6,832 nucleotides of DNA from Pyrinomonadaceae bacterium (GTDB taxonomy: Bacteria; Acidobacteriota; Blastocatellia; Pyrinomonadales; Pyrinomonadaceae). Made by a program: the position numbers and the translations under genes. The notes beneath the pieces are model-generated. The model worked only from the letters and a program-made list of their open reading frames with translations. It searched no databases and was not told where the DNA came from. The stretch lies in assembly GCA_018060305.1 (NCBI GenBank), contig JAGOWF010000150.1, positions 1-6,832 of the forward strand, in the 5' to 3' direction. Positions 1 to 6,184 of this stretch are shown one piece after another (the stretch's first letter is position 1; each line of letters starts with the position of its first letter).

Positions 1-555
1 AACGGCCTCGACTCAAAAACCGACGTCGGACCGGTCATCAATCAAGCACAGATGGAGAAGGTCCTCGGCTACATCGAGATCGGCGCGAAGCAGGACAAAG
101 CTACGCTCGCATGCGGCGGAAAGCGCCTTACGAAAGGCGACTTTGCCCACGGCTTTTTCATCGAGCCAACCGTTTTTACCGACGTAAAGCCCGGCATGCG
201 GATCGCACAGGAAGAGATCTTCGGCCCCGTTACGTGCGTTATTCCTTTCGGTACGCTCGATGAGGCGATCGACATCGTCAACGGCGTCGCCTACGGCCTC
301 TCGAGCGCGATCTACACGCAGGACGTCAATCAGGCATTTTATGCAATGCAAGAGCTTTACACGGGCATTTGCTATGTGAACTCCGCCACTATCGGCGCCG
401 AGGTTCACCTGCCGTTCGGCGGGACAAAGGGCACCGGCAACGGCCATCGCGAAGCAGGCACGCAGGTGCTCGACATATTCAGTGAGTGGAAGGCACTGTA
501 TATTGACTACAGCGGCAAGCTACAAAAGGCGCAGATCGACGAGGTCGAGGTTTAG
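1..555 (+). CDS. Aldehyde dehydrogenase family protein, C-terminal part (5' end outside window)
   Basis: This is the last 184 codons of an NAD(P)-dependent aldehyde dehydrogenase, a cytoplasmic enzyme that oxidises an aldehyde to the carboxylic acid. The frame is open from base 1, so the gene is cut by the window edge; the Rossmann fold and catalytic cysteine region are not visible. Visible family marks, numbered within the fragment: DVGPVI near residue 8, the EEIFGPV motif at 71-77 (bases 211-231), whose second Glu contacts the cofactor ribose in the family, YVNSATIGAEVHLPFGG around 126-141, and the terminal PFGGTKGTGNG segment. The GAEVHLPFGGTKGTGNGHREAG-like ending recalls the uncharacterised bacterial ALDHs near antiquitin/ALDH7-type enzymes more than classical ALDH1/2, but the substrate cannot be named. 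The TAG stop (553-555) overlaps the end of the opposing antitoxin gene by 4 bp. No terminator is seen after it. Confidence 0.93.
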   Translation, partial: NGLDSKTDVGPVINQAQMEKVLGYIEIGAKQDKATLACGGKRLTKGDFAHGFFIEPTVFTDVKPGMRIAQEEIFGPVTCVIPFGTLDEAIDIVNGVAYGLSSAIYTQDVNQAFYAMQELYTGICYVNSATIGAEVHLPFGGTKGTGNGHREAGTQVLDIFSEWKALYIDYSGKLQKAQIDEVEV

Positions 556-749
556 TCCTGATTGGGGCGGCGACGGCGAAGCATCTTCACCTTAGGATGG
601 GCGCCGCCCATTGCTCTCAGCTTTGCAGTAGTGGTCTTTAAGATAAGGGCATCAAGACCCGCATGAATTAGCACGGCGACATCGCGCAATCCCGTGACTT
701 CTTCGGCGCGCCGAAAGAGTTCATGAGATGTGTCTACGGTCAGTTTCAT
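552..749 (-). CDS. VapB-type antitoxin (type II toxin-antitoxin), no adjacent toxin
   Basis: A 65-residue basic protein resembling VapB antitoxins of the DUF2191 type, which bind DNA and neutralise a VapC PIN-domain RNase. Visible order: short N-terminal strand MKLTVD, helix HELFRRAEEVTG, then a second helical segment (LRDVAVLIHAGLDALIL), the LRAMGG turn that matches the usual L-A-LGG of this family, and an Arg-rich tail RRRRP. The first half fits a DNA-binding dimerisation domain; the tail in the family carries toxin binding. The start is supported by a good Shine-Dalgarno, GAAGGTG at 757-763, 7 nt before the ATG. A canonical promoter lies upstream. The gene runs straight into the convergent aldehyde dehydrogenase stop, so there is no room for a vapC downstream, and recQ lies on the other side. 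It is therefore a solitary antitoxin or a small regulator. Family call is from pattern memory. Confidence 0.72.
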   Translation of the reverse strand: MKLTVDTSHELFRRAEEVTGLRDVAVLIHAGLDALILKTTTAKLRAMGGAHPKVKMLRRRRPNQD

Positions 750-756
750 TGATAGT

Positions 757-763
757 CACCTTC
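757..763 (-). promoter_or_regulatory. Shine-Dalgarno of the VapB-like gene
   Basis: On the minus strand this reads GAAGGTG, 7 nt before the ATG. It is the only clear ribosome-binding site in the window, and it decides the start of the antitoxin gene. Confidence 0.7.
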
Positions 764-776
764 GGGTAGCATCAAC

Positions 777-786
777 AGAATATTCT
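777..786. promoter_or_regulatory. Palindrome AGAATATTCT, possible shared -10 of divergent vapB-like and recQ genes
   Basis: A perfect 10-bp palindrome in the 42-bp divergent gap. Read on the plus strand, TATTCT (781-786) sits 5 nt before the recQ ATG; read on the minus strand, TATTCT (782-777) is the -10 of the antitoxin promoter. The two promoters would physically overlap. No good -35 for recQ is seen around 758-763. It could also be an operator half-site for the VapB-like protein. Confidence 0.45.
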
Positions 787-804
787 ACTAGATGAGTGTG
801 TCAA
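777..804 (-). promoter_or_regulatory. Promoter of the VapB-like gene
   Basis: On the minus strand a perfect -35 TTGACA (plus positions 799-804) is followed after 16 bp by TATTCT (plus positions 777-782) as -10. The same boxes occur with 17-bp spacing before the tRNA gene. Predicted start of transcription is near 770, giving a leader of about 21 nt that contains the Shine-Dalgarno. The -35 box lies inside codons 3-5 of recQ. Confidence 0.6.
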
Positions 805-2963
805 CCGCGACAAAACTAGATCAGGCCCGTCAGATCCTCAAACACAACTTTGGGTACGATGCCTTTCGGCCGCATCAGGAGGCTATCATCGAGGCTGTCG
901 CCGGCGGCCGCGATTGTCTCGTGCTGATGCCGACGGGCGGCGGCAAATCGATCTGCTATCAGGTGCCCGCGCTGATGATGGACGGGATCGCGGTCGTCAT
1001 CTCGCCGCTTATCGCGCTGATGAAGGACCAGGTTGATGCTCTGCGGGCAAACGGCGTCGAGGCGGCATTCCTGAATTCGACGCAGAACGCGGCGGAGCAG
1101 GTTGATGTGTTTCGCGCCGCGCGCAGCGGCACTCTCAAATTGCTTTATGTCTCGCCGGAACGGCTGCTGCAAAGCGGCGACCAGTTTCTCGACTTTCTCA
1201 AAGATCTGAAAGTGTCCTTGTTCGCCATCGACGAGGCTCACTGTATATCTAGCTGGGGCCACGATTTTCGCCCCGAGTATCTTAAGCTCGCACTGATAAG
1301 AGACCTTTTCCCGAGCGTTCCTGTCGTTGCCCTCACCGCAACCGCTGACAAACTTGTCCGCAGCGACATCGTTGAACGACTGAGGATTCCTAACGCAGAA
1401 AGGTTTGTTTCAAGCTTTAACCGGCCGAACATTTTTTACGCAGTCGAGCCGAAACAAAGCTCCTACCGCCGCCTGCTCGATTATCTCTCGACGCGGCGCG
1501 ACCAGAGCGGGATCATTTATTGTCTCAGCCGAGCATCGGTCGATTCGCTCGCAGCCGATCTGACCGACGAGGGTTATAGCGCTCTTCCCTATCACGCCGG
1601 CCTCGACAAAGCGACACGCGACAGTAATCAGCAGAGTTTTATCAACGACGACACGAAGATAATCGTCGCAACCATTGCGTTCGGCATGGGCATCGACAAA
1701 TCGAACGTGCGGTTCGTCGTTCACATGGACCTTCCAAAAAACATCGAGAGTTACTATCAGGAAACGGGCCGCGCGGGACGCGACTCTCTCCCTAGCGATG
1801 CGCTGCTGTTTTACACCTGGGCCGATGTTCTCAAGCTGCGGGGCTTCGCAGCCGTCGAGGGCAATCGCGAGCAGACGGCGATAATGCTCAAGAAACTCGA
1901 CAAGATGGCCGAATTCGGTGACCTGAGAACGTGCCGGCGACGGTTCTTGCTCAACTACTTTTCCGAAGAATTGAAAGAGGACTGCGGTAATTGCGACAAC
2001 TGCGTCACAAAGGTCGAAACGTTCGATGGGACAGTCATTGCACAAAAGGCCCTAAGCGCGGTCGCCCGCACCGGGCAGCGGTTCGGCGTTAACTACCTGA
2101 TCGACTTCCTGCGCGGCTCTGAGGCGCAAACGATCCGCGACGAGCACCGAAACCTCAAGACCTACGGCGTCGGGACCGATGTGTCAAAGAACGCGTGGTT
2201 CGACCATTTCAAGGATCTGATCGCTCTGGGCTACCTGACGAAGACCGAGGGGCAATATCCGGTGATCACGCTAACGGAGAAGAGCTCAGATGTCCTTTCC
2301 GGCAAGGTCTCGGTCGCCCTGACCAAAGCCCGCGTCAAGGAAGAAAAGCGTCAGCCCGTTGCCGGCGATGTCCAGCACGAGCGGCCGCTGTTTGACCAAC
2401 TCAGGCAGCTCAGGGCCGTGATCGCCAAGAGCGAAAACCTGCCGCCCTACATCGTCTTTTCTGACGCCACGCTCGTCCAGATGGCCGCGTTCCTGCCGAT
2501 GACCGAGGCCGATATGCGAAGGATAATGGGCGTCGGCGATGTGAAATGGGAAAAGTATGGTCGCGACTTTCTCAATGAGATCAAGACCTATTGCTCAAAA
2601 AACGGCCTGACCACTCGGATGGATCTTAGCGCTTCGAGCCGTGGTAGAAAGTCCCGCACTCGCCGCGGCCAGGACAAACGCAGCACTTTTGAAATATCCC
2701 TCGATCTGTTCCGCTCCGGTATGACGATCGAGCAGGTCGCCCGCGAACGTGAAATGGCCGAGAGCACCATCGAGGGGCATCTCGCCATCTTTATCCCGAC
2801 CGGCAAGATGCAGATCGACGAACTCGTCCCAGAGTCAAAGATCGAACCGATCCGCCAAGCCATCGCCCTCCACGGCGACCAATCCCTCGGCGTGCTCAAA
2901 ACCGAACTCGGCGATGATTACACATACGGCGAAATCAAGGCCGTGATCGCGTCGATGCAATAG
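792..2963 (+). CDS. recQ: ATP-dependent DNA helicase RecQ with C-terminal helix-turn-helix extension
   Basis: A complete 723-residue superfamily 2 3'-5' DNA helicase acting in recombination and replication-fork repair. Domains in order: Q-motif-like FGYDAFRPHQ (20-29), Walker A MPTGGGKS (46-53), DEAH box (147-150), the RecQ aromatic-rich loop CISSWGHDFRPEY (151-163), LTATA (181-185), motif VI QETGRAGRD (323-331), the zinc-binding cysteines C381, C398, C401 and C404, a winged-helix region (about 410-515), an HRDC domain (about 531-603), a basic linker (617-630), and a helix-turn-helix-like tail (about 632-720; TIEQVAREREMAESTIEGHL) of the kind classed as HTH_40. All helicase motifs are intact. 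E. coli RecQ is about 610 residues, so the tail accounts for the extra length. The ATG at 792 has no Shine-Dalgarno but lies 5 nt after a TATTCT box, which suggests a leaderless mRNA. Divergent from the VapB-like gene, convergent with the pirin gene. Confidence 0.97.
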   Translation: MSVSTATKLDQARQILKHNFGYDAFRPHQEAIIEAVAGGRDCLVLMPTGGGKSICYQVPALMMDGIAVVISPLIALMKDQVDALRANGVEAAFLNSTQNAAEQVDVFRAARSGTLKLLYVSPERLLQSGDQFLDFLKDLKVSLFAIDEAHCISSWGHDFRPEYLKLALIRDLFPSVPVVALTATADKLVRSDIVERLRIPNAERFVSSFNRPNIFYAVEPKQSSYRRLLDYLSTRRDQSGIIYCLSRASVDSLAADLTDEGYSALPYHAGLDKATRDSNQQSFINDDTKIIVATIAFGMGIDKSNVRFVVHMDLPKNIESYYQETGRAGRDSLPSDALLFYTWADVLKLRGFAAVEGNREQTAIMLKKLDKMAEFGDLRTCRRRFLLNYFSEELKEDCGNCDNCVTKVETFDGTVIAQKALSAVARTGQRFGVNYLIDFLRGSEAQTIRDEHRNLKTYGVGTDVSKNAWFDHFKDLIALGYLTKTEGQYPVITLTEKSSDVLSGKVSVALTKARVKEEKRQPVAGDVQHERPLFDQLRQLRAVIAKSENLPPYIVFSDATLVQMAAFLPMTEADMRRIMGVGDVKWEKYGRDFLNEIKTYCSKNGLTTRMDLSASSRGRKSRTRRGQDKRSTFEISLDLFRSGMTIEQVAREREMAESTIEGHLAIFIPTGKMQIDELVPESKIEPIRQAIALHGDQSLGVLKTELGDDYTYGEIKAVIASMQ

Positions 2964-2973
2964 CTACCTCGGA

Positions 2974-3053
2974 ATAACGGATAACGATTAAGTGATGACT
3001 GATAATGCACGGAAAAAACCGTTTTCAGTTGTCAGTTATCAACTATCAGTTAT
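2974..3053. repeat. Inverted heptamer-repeat element 1 (ATAACTG / CAGTTAT arms)
   Basis: Left arm: five consecutive 7-bp units from 2974 to 3008 (ATAACGG, ATAACGA, TTAAGTG, ATGACTG, ATAATGC), degenerate copies of ATAACTG. Right arm: four units from 3026 to 3053 (CAGTTGT, CAGTTAT, CAACTAT, CAGTTAT), the reverse complement of the same consensus. The centre (3009-3025) is ACGG-A6-CCGT followed by TTTT, a small stem that could act as a weak terminator in either direction. The element fills most of the 130-bp gap between the convergent recQ and pirin genes. Similar 7-bp arrays (STRR) are known in cyanobacteria; any relationship is not established. Confidence 0.7.
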
Positions 3054-3093
3054 TTCGAAACTTTCTTGTCTGAGTGCGCCGTCACCTTTTTGG

Positions 3094-3960
3094 CTATTCA
3101 AGCTGTCCAAACTGCCCGCTGCCAAAATCACGCATCGCCTGCCGGATCTCGTCCTTCGTATTCATCACAAACGGCCCGTAGGACGCGATAGGCTGATTCA
3201 ACGGCTCGCCGCTCAGCAAAAGACACAGCGTATCTTCGACCGCATCGACCGAAAAATCGCTTCCGTCGTTGTTAAAGACCACAAAGCTGTCCGTCGGCAC
3301 GTTCTTGCCTTCGTTGATCGTGACCGCACCCTCAGCGACGAGCATTCCGGTGTTATACCCGCTGGGCAAAGAGAAATCGGCTCGTCCACCGCTCTTCAGC
3401 CTGACGCGATACATCTCGACAGGCGAAAACGTGCTGGCCGGGCCGGTTACACCGTTGAATTCACCCGAAATGACCTCGACCGTGCCGCCGGCAACCTGTA
3501 CACGTGGTATCTGCGTATCCTCGATCGCCTGGTACTTGGGCTCGGTCATTTTGTCGCTAGCAGGCAGGTTAACCCAAAGCTGAGCCATGTGAAATATGCC
3601 GCCTGCGCGTGCGAAGCCTTCCTCGTGATACTCCTTGTGCAGGATGCCGCTGCCCGCGGTCATCCATTGTAGGTCGCCTTCACTGATCACGCCTGCGTTG
3701 CCTCGGCTGTCGTGATGAGCCACCTTGCCCTGAAACGAGATCGTCACCGTCTCAAATCCACGATGTGGATGCGGCCCGACGCCGCGAGGCTTCAGCGTCG
3801 GCGGAAAATCATGCTTTGAGTTGTAATCAAGCAGATAAAACGGGCTCATCCTGTCTTCCGGCAATGCGAACGGAAAGAAGTTGTGCACCCGGAATCCATC
3901 GCCCACCCAATGTGTCTCAGCAGGTGCCATCACCTGCTCTACGGTCTTTAATTCTCCCAT
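3094..3960 (-). CDS. Pirin family protein (bicupin)
   Basis: A complete 288-residue cytoplasmic bicupin, close in length to human pirin (290) and longer than E. coli YhhW (231). The N-terminal cupin carries HPHRGFET (63-71) and HKEYHEE (108-114); H64, H66, H108 and E110 match the four metal ligands of pirin (human H56, H58, H101, E103), so an iron site is likely intact. Further family marks are DLQWMTAGSGILH (96-108) and AQLWVNLP (126-133). The C-terminal cupin (about 180-265) has no metal ligands that I can identify, as usual for pirins. Family members have quercetinase or redox-sensing regulatory activity; the true substrate here is unknown. The ATG has no Shine-Dalgarno; a TGG-TAAAAT extended -10 lies 6 nt upstream, so the mRNA may be leaderless. 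It is convergent with recQ and divergent from tRNA-Glu, and appears monocistronic. Confidence 0.95.
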   Translation of the reverse strand: MGELKTVEQVMAPAETHWVGDGFRVHNFFPFALPEDRMSPFYLLDYNSKHDFPPTLKPRGVGPHPHRGFETVTISFQGKVAHHDSRGNAGVISEGDLQWMTAGSGILHKEYHEEGFARAGGIFHMAQLWVNLPASDKMTEPKYQAIEDTQIPRVQVAGGTVEVISGEFNGVTGPASTFSPVEMYRVRLKSGGRADFSLPSGYNTGMLVAEGAVTINEGKNVPTDSFVVFNNDGSDFSVDAVEDTLCLLLSGEPLNQPIASYGPFVMNTKDEIRQAMRDFGSGQFGQLE

Positions 3961-3961
3961 A

Positions 3962-3976
3962 CTGGTATTTTACCAG
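3962..3976. promoter_or_regulatory. Extended -10 of the pirin gene inside an inverted repeat
   Basis: CTGGTA (3962-3967) and TACCAG (3971-3976) form a perfect 6-bp inverted repeat around TTT. On the minus strand the same bases read TGGTAAAAT, an extended -10 (TGn plus TAAAAT, 5 of 6 to consensus, plus positions 3967-3975), ending 6 nt before the pirin ATG. No convincing -35 is present. A repressor bound to the inverted repeat would cover the promoter core. Confidence 0.4.
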
Positions 3977-3979
3977 AGT

Positions 3980-3989
3980 CCGCTAGCGG
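3980..3989. repeat. Palindrome CCGCTAGCGG between pirin and tRNA promoters
   Basis: A perfect 10-bp palindrome, in the spacer upstream of the pirin -10 and 12 bp before the tRNA -35 box. It may be an operator, or chance in GC-rich DNA. Confidence 0.3.
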
Positions 3990-4001
3990 GGCGGTTTATG
4001 T

Positions 4002-4030
4002 TTGACATCAATTTACCCCTCCGATATTCT
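4002..4030 (+). promoter_or_regulatory. Promoter of tRNA-Glu
   Basis: Perfect -35 TTGACA (4002-4007), 17-bp spacer, -10 TATTCT (4025-4030). Predicted transcription start is near 4037, giving a pre-tRNA leader of about 27 nt in which TTCGC (4036-4040) can pair with GCGAA (4051-4055). Confidence 0.8.
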
Positions 4031-4063
4031 TACTGTTCGCTTGCGAGCAGGCGAAACGTCTGT

Positions 4064-4138
4064 GTCCGGTTCGTCTAGGGGTTAGGACACCGCCCTTTCA
4101 CGGCGGCAACACGGGTTCAAATCCCGTACCGGATACCA
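4064..4138 (+). tRNA. tRNA-Glu (anticodon TTC)
   Basis: The cloverleaf closes fully. Acceptor GTCCGGT (4064-4070) pairs with ACCGGAT (4128-4134) with a terminal G1-U72 wobble; D-stem GTCT/GGAC; anticodon stem CCGCC (4090-4094) with GGCGG (4102-4106) around loop CTTTCAC, anticodon TTC at 4097-4099; T-arm ACGGG-TTCAAAT-CCCGT (4111-4127). Discriminator is A4135 and the CCA end (4136-4138) is encoded. It charges with glutamate and reads GAA/GAG; tRNA-Glu also feeds tetrapyrrole synthesis where the C5 pathway is used. A single-gene unit with its own promoter and terminator. Confidence 0.97.
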
Positions 4139-4175
4139 TCTTTATCGGCCGAACAGGCATCATACCGATTATTCC

Positions 4176-4209
4176 AATTCGCTCGCCGTCGAGCGAATTT
4201 TTGTTTTTT
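4176..4209 (+). terminator. Intrinsic terminator of tRNA-Glu
   Basis: A perfect 10-bp stem, AATTCGCTCG (4176-4185) with CGAGCGAATT (4190-4199), tetraloop CCGT, followed by T-rich TTTG then six T's (4200-4209). It is 37 nt after the tRNA 3' end. The T-tract ends one base before the ATG of the next gene. Confidence 0.9.
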
Positions 4210-4210
4210 G

Positions 4211-6070
4211 ATGATAAAAAGATCAGTAATCACGTCCCTACTCATATGCCTCGCAGCGTCGCTCGCCGCGGCGCAGACGACTCGGTCGTCCGGATCGGTC
4301 TTGGTGTTGCCGTTTGCCAATAGATCGACGAATCGCGAATCAAACTGGATCGGCGAGAGTTTCGCCGAGTCTCTGGCCGACCTGCTGAGTAATAAAGGAC
4401 TCCGGGTGCTCTCAAATCAGGAACGCAAGGTCATCCAGCGCGAGATGCGCGTGCCGGACGCCTCTGTCCCCTCGATAGCCACGTCGCTGCGGATCGCACA
4501 GCGTGCCGGGGCAACGCTGCTGATCATCGGCGATTATGATCTGCTGCCCGAGGCCGACGGTACGGCGTCCAGCATTATCGTTAATTCGCGAGTCCTGCGC
4601 GCGAGCGGATCTATCGTGAGTGAGGACTTCCCCGACGGCCGGCGTATCGGTTTCAACATCAGCGACGCCACCAAGAATCTACCTCGCATTCAGGGTGAAC
4701 TTGCATGGGAGATCCTCTACCGCATCGACAAGGTCATCTATGGGCGGGACAAGAACCAGTTCCCGTTCATGAAGAACAACTTCATCGCCGAAGCAGAATC
4801 AAAGGTGCCGTCGCGTGCGCTTGAGGCTTTTGTCAAAGCCCTTACCACCTCGCGCTCGAATGCATCAGCCCGCGAGATCTACCTGAAGAACGCGATTCGC
4901 GAATACAAACTCGTGCGTCCGGATGGGACGACGTACGCGGACGCTGCGCTCGAACTGGGCCACTTTTACGCCGCGCAGGGGCGAAAGGCTGACTCGGTCG
5001 CTGCGTTCAACGACGTCATCCAGGGCGTCGGTGCTTGCCGCCAGCAGGCACCGAGCAATAAGGTCACGAGCAATTGCAGCGAGGACGCATACGTTGAGGC
5101 TGCCTTTTTTTCCGGCCTTCAGGCGATGCAGGATCGGAGTTTTGAGGTCGCGCTCGGCACGCTGACACCGATCTACAAGTCGCTTGAGACCGAGAGCATT
5201 GCAAACATGCTTGGAGTGCTTAATGTCGAGGCCGCCCGGGCCGAACGCAAGAATCAAGGCAAATCTGAAGCCTACCTTATTGAAGGAACCAAGTTTCTTA
5301 AGCTCGCTGCTGAATCGACGGCCAATCGAGCAAACTACAGCTTCAACTACGGCCTTGCTGAGTTCCTGCGTGGAAACTACGCGGCGGCAAGAAAGGCCCT
5401 CGAAGCCGCGATCTATCTAAACGCGAAAGATGGTGAGGCACATTTCCTTTTGGCCCGCGTCCTCGAGTTACTCAATGACCCCCACGCCACAGTAATAGAC
5501 AATTCGGCGAGGCAGCTTCTCGATCCGGAAAAATCCTACGCCCGACTGCAGTTGGATTGGCAAAAGTCGAAGAGCATCGCGGGAATCTTGCTTAGGTTCG
5601 ATGATCCAACTCGAGAGGACTTTGTCGCAGAGATCCTCAGCCGCAAACGCAAAGGCAGCGGCGACGAGCCGCAGGTGTCCGAGACTGAGGCAAAACTCAC
5701 CGAGGCGCGTGAACTCGTCAAGCTGGGGCGTGATGACGAGGCGGTAGTGGCCCTTAACGGCCTTCTGCTCAGAGAGCCGATGAACGCGGAGGTGTACCTC
5801 CTGCTCGGCAAGGTCAATATGAGACGCGGCGAACTCGATCGGGCGATCAGCTACTTTAAGACCGCAACATTCTGGGACAATCGCACCGTCGAAGCGTATG
5901 TAGCGCTCGTGAAGATCTACGTCGAACGCAAAGACTGCCAACAGGCAAAGACGTATGCGACACAGGCGAACGAGGCGTTGCCGTCGGTAGATCGGAGCAA
6001 AGGCGAGGCCGAGGCCCTGCGAAGCGAGGTCGGTTCGCTCCAGCGGCTCGTGGATAAATGTTCCATTTAG
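4211..6070 (+). CDS. Exported tetratricopeptide-repeat protein with TolB/FlgO-like N-terminal domain, function unknown
   Basis: A complete 619-residue protein. Residues 1-21 are a Sec signal peptide (MIKR, hydrophobic VITSLLICLAASLAA, cleavage likely after AAA before Q22), so it is periplasmic or surface-associated. Residues about 28-175 (VLVLPFANRST, then GESFAESLADLLSNKGLRVLSNQER, then AGATLLIIGDYD) resemble the alpha/beta domain of TolB-N/FlgO/CsgG-type envelope proteins. The rest is helical repeats: TPR-like units near 244-275, 296-325, 375-405, 493-523, 526-556 and 560-590; the 526-556 unit (AEVYLLLGKVNMRRGELDRAISYFKTA) is the clearest. Four cysteines remain after cleavage (276, 289, 576, 617). 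ATG 4211 is chosen because the signal peptide begins there; a TTG at 4208 is less likely. No Shine-Dalgarno is visible and the start abuts the tRNA terminator. Probable scaffold for envelope protein complexes; the specific role is not recognisable. Confidence 0.88.
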   Translation: MIKRSVITSLLICLAASLAAAQTTRSSGSVLVLPFANRSTNRESNWIGESFAESLADLLSNKGLRVLSNQERKVIQREMRVPDASVPSIATSLRIAQRAGATLLIIGDYDLLPEADGTASSIIVNSRVLRASGSIVSEDFPDGRRIGFNISDATKNLPRIQGELAWEILYRIDKVIYGRDKNQFPFMKNNFIAEAESKVPSRALEAFVKALTTSRSNASAREIYLKNAIREYKLVRPDGTTYADAALELGHFYAAQGRKADSVAAFNDVIQGVGACRQQAPSNKVTSNCSEDAYVEAAFFSGLQAMQDRSFEVALGTLTPIYKSLETESIANMLGVLNVEAARAERKNQGKSEAYLIEGTKFLKLAAESTANRANYSFNYGLAEFLRGNYAAARKALEAAIYLNAKDGEAHFLLARVLELLNDPHATVIDNSARQLLDPEKSYARLQLDWQKSKSIAGILLRFDDPTREDFVAEILSRKRKGSGDEPQVSETEAKLTEARELVKLGRDDEAVVALNGLLLREPMNAEVYLLLGKVNMRRGELDRAISYFKTATFWDNRTVEAYVALVKIYVERKDCQQAKTYATQANEALPSVDRSKGEAEALRSEVGSLQRLVDKCSI

Positions 6071-6080
6071 TGCGCGAGGT

Positions 6081-6115
6081 GAGTTTCAGGTTCCAGGTTC
6101 CAAGTTCCAAGTTAT
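6081..6115. repeat. Heptamer-repeat element 2, left arm (AGGTTCC/AAGTTCC)
   Basis: Five consecutive 7-bp units: GAGTTTC, AGGTTCC, AGGTTCC, AAGTTCC, AAGTTAT. The GTT core at positions 3-5 of the unit is also that of the CAGTTAT arm at 3026-3053. Begins 11 bp after the TPR gene stop. Confidence 0.75.
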
Positions 6116-6130
6116 AAAGCCGCCGGCTTT
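6116..6130. repeat. Small hairpin AAAGCC-GCC-GGCTTT
   Basis: A perfect 6-bp stem with a 3-nt loop directly after the left heptamer arm. No T-tract follows (CCAAAA), so it is not a good terminator by itself. Confidence 0.4.
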
Positions 6131-6150
6131 CCAAAATTATTTCCGTTATA

Positions 6151-6176
6151 AAAGCCCGTATTTACGGGCTTTCTCG
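6151..6176 (+). terminator. Intrinsic terminator after the TPR gene
   Basis: A perfect 10-bp inverted repeat, AAAGCCCGTA (6151-6160) and TACGGGCTTT (6163-6172), separated by TT, with CTCG following a short T-run. The A-run before the stem would allow some function in reverse. It lies 80 nt after the TPR stop, between the two heptamer arms, and marks the end of that transcription unit. Confidence 0.75.
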
Positions 6177-6184
6177 TTGTCTTA

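Noticed and set aside
13..447. 144-codon open frame on the minus strand
   Set aside because: It lies fully antisense to a clear aldehyde dehydrogenase; composition is that of a shadow frame in high-GC third-position DNA.
1410..2045. 211-codon open frame antisense to recQ
   Set aside because: RecQ motifs are intact on the plus strand throughout; no recognisable domain or start signal on the minus strand.
2974..3053. Heptamer arrays as a CRISPR remnant
   Set aside because: Units are 7 bp, contiguous and without spacers; no cas gene is present.
2992..3672. 226-codon plus-strand frame across heptamer element 1 and the pirin gene
   Set aside because: It begins in repeat DNA and then runs antisense to the well-conserved pirin sequence; protein has no recognisable domain.
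4208..4210. TTG as start of the TPR gene, one codon upstream
   Set aside because: The ATG at 4211 gives the same signal peptide and is the commoner start; TTG lies in the terminator T-tract.
4238..4249. Possible lipobox around Cys13 of the TPR protein (LLIC)
   Set aside because: The residue before Cys is Ile rather than Gly/Ala/Ser, and a good signal peptidase I site follows at AAA-Q.
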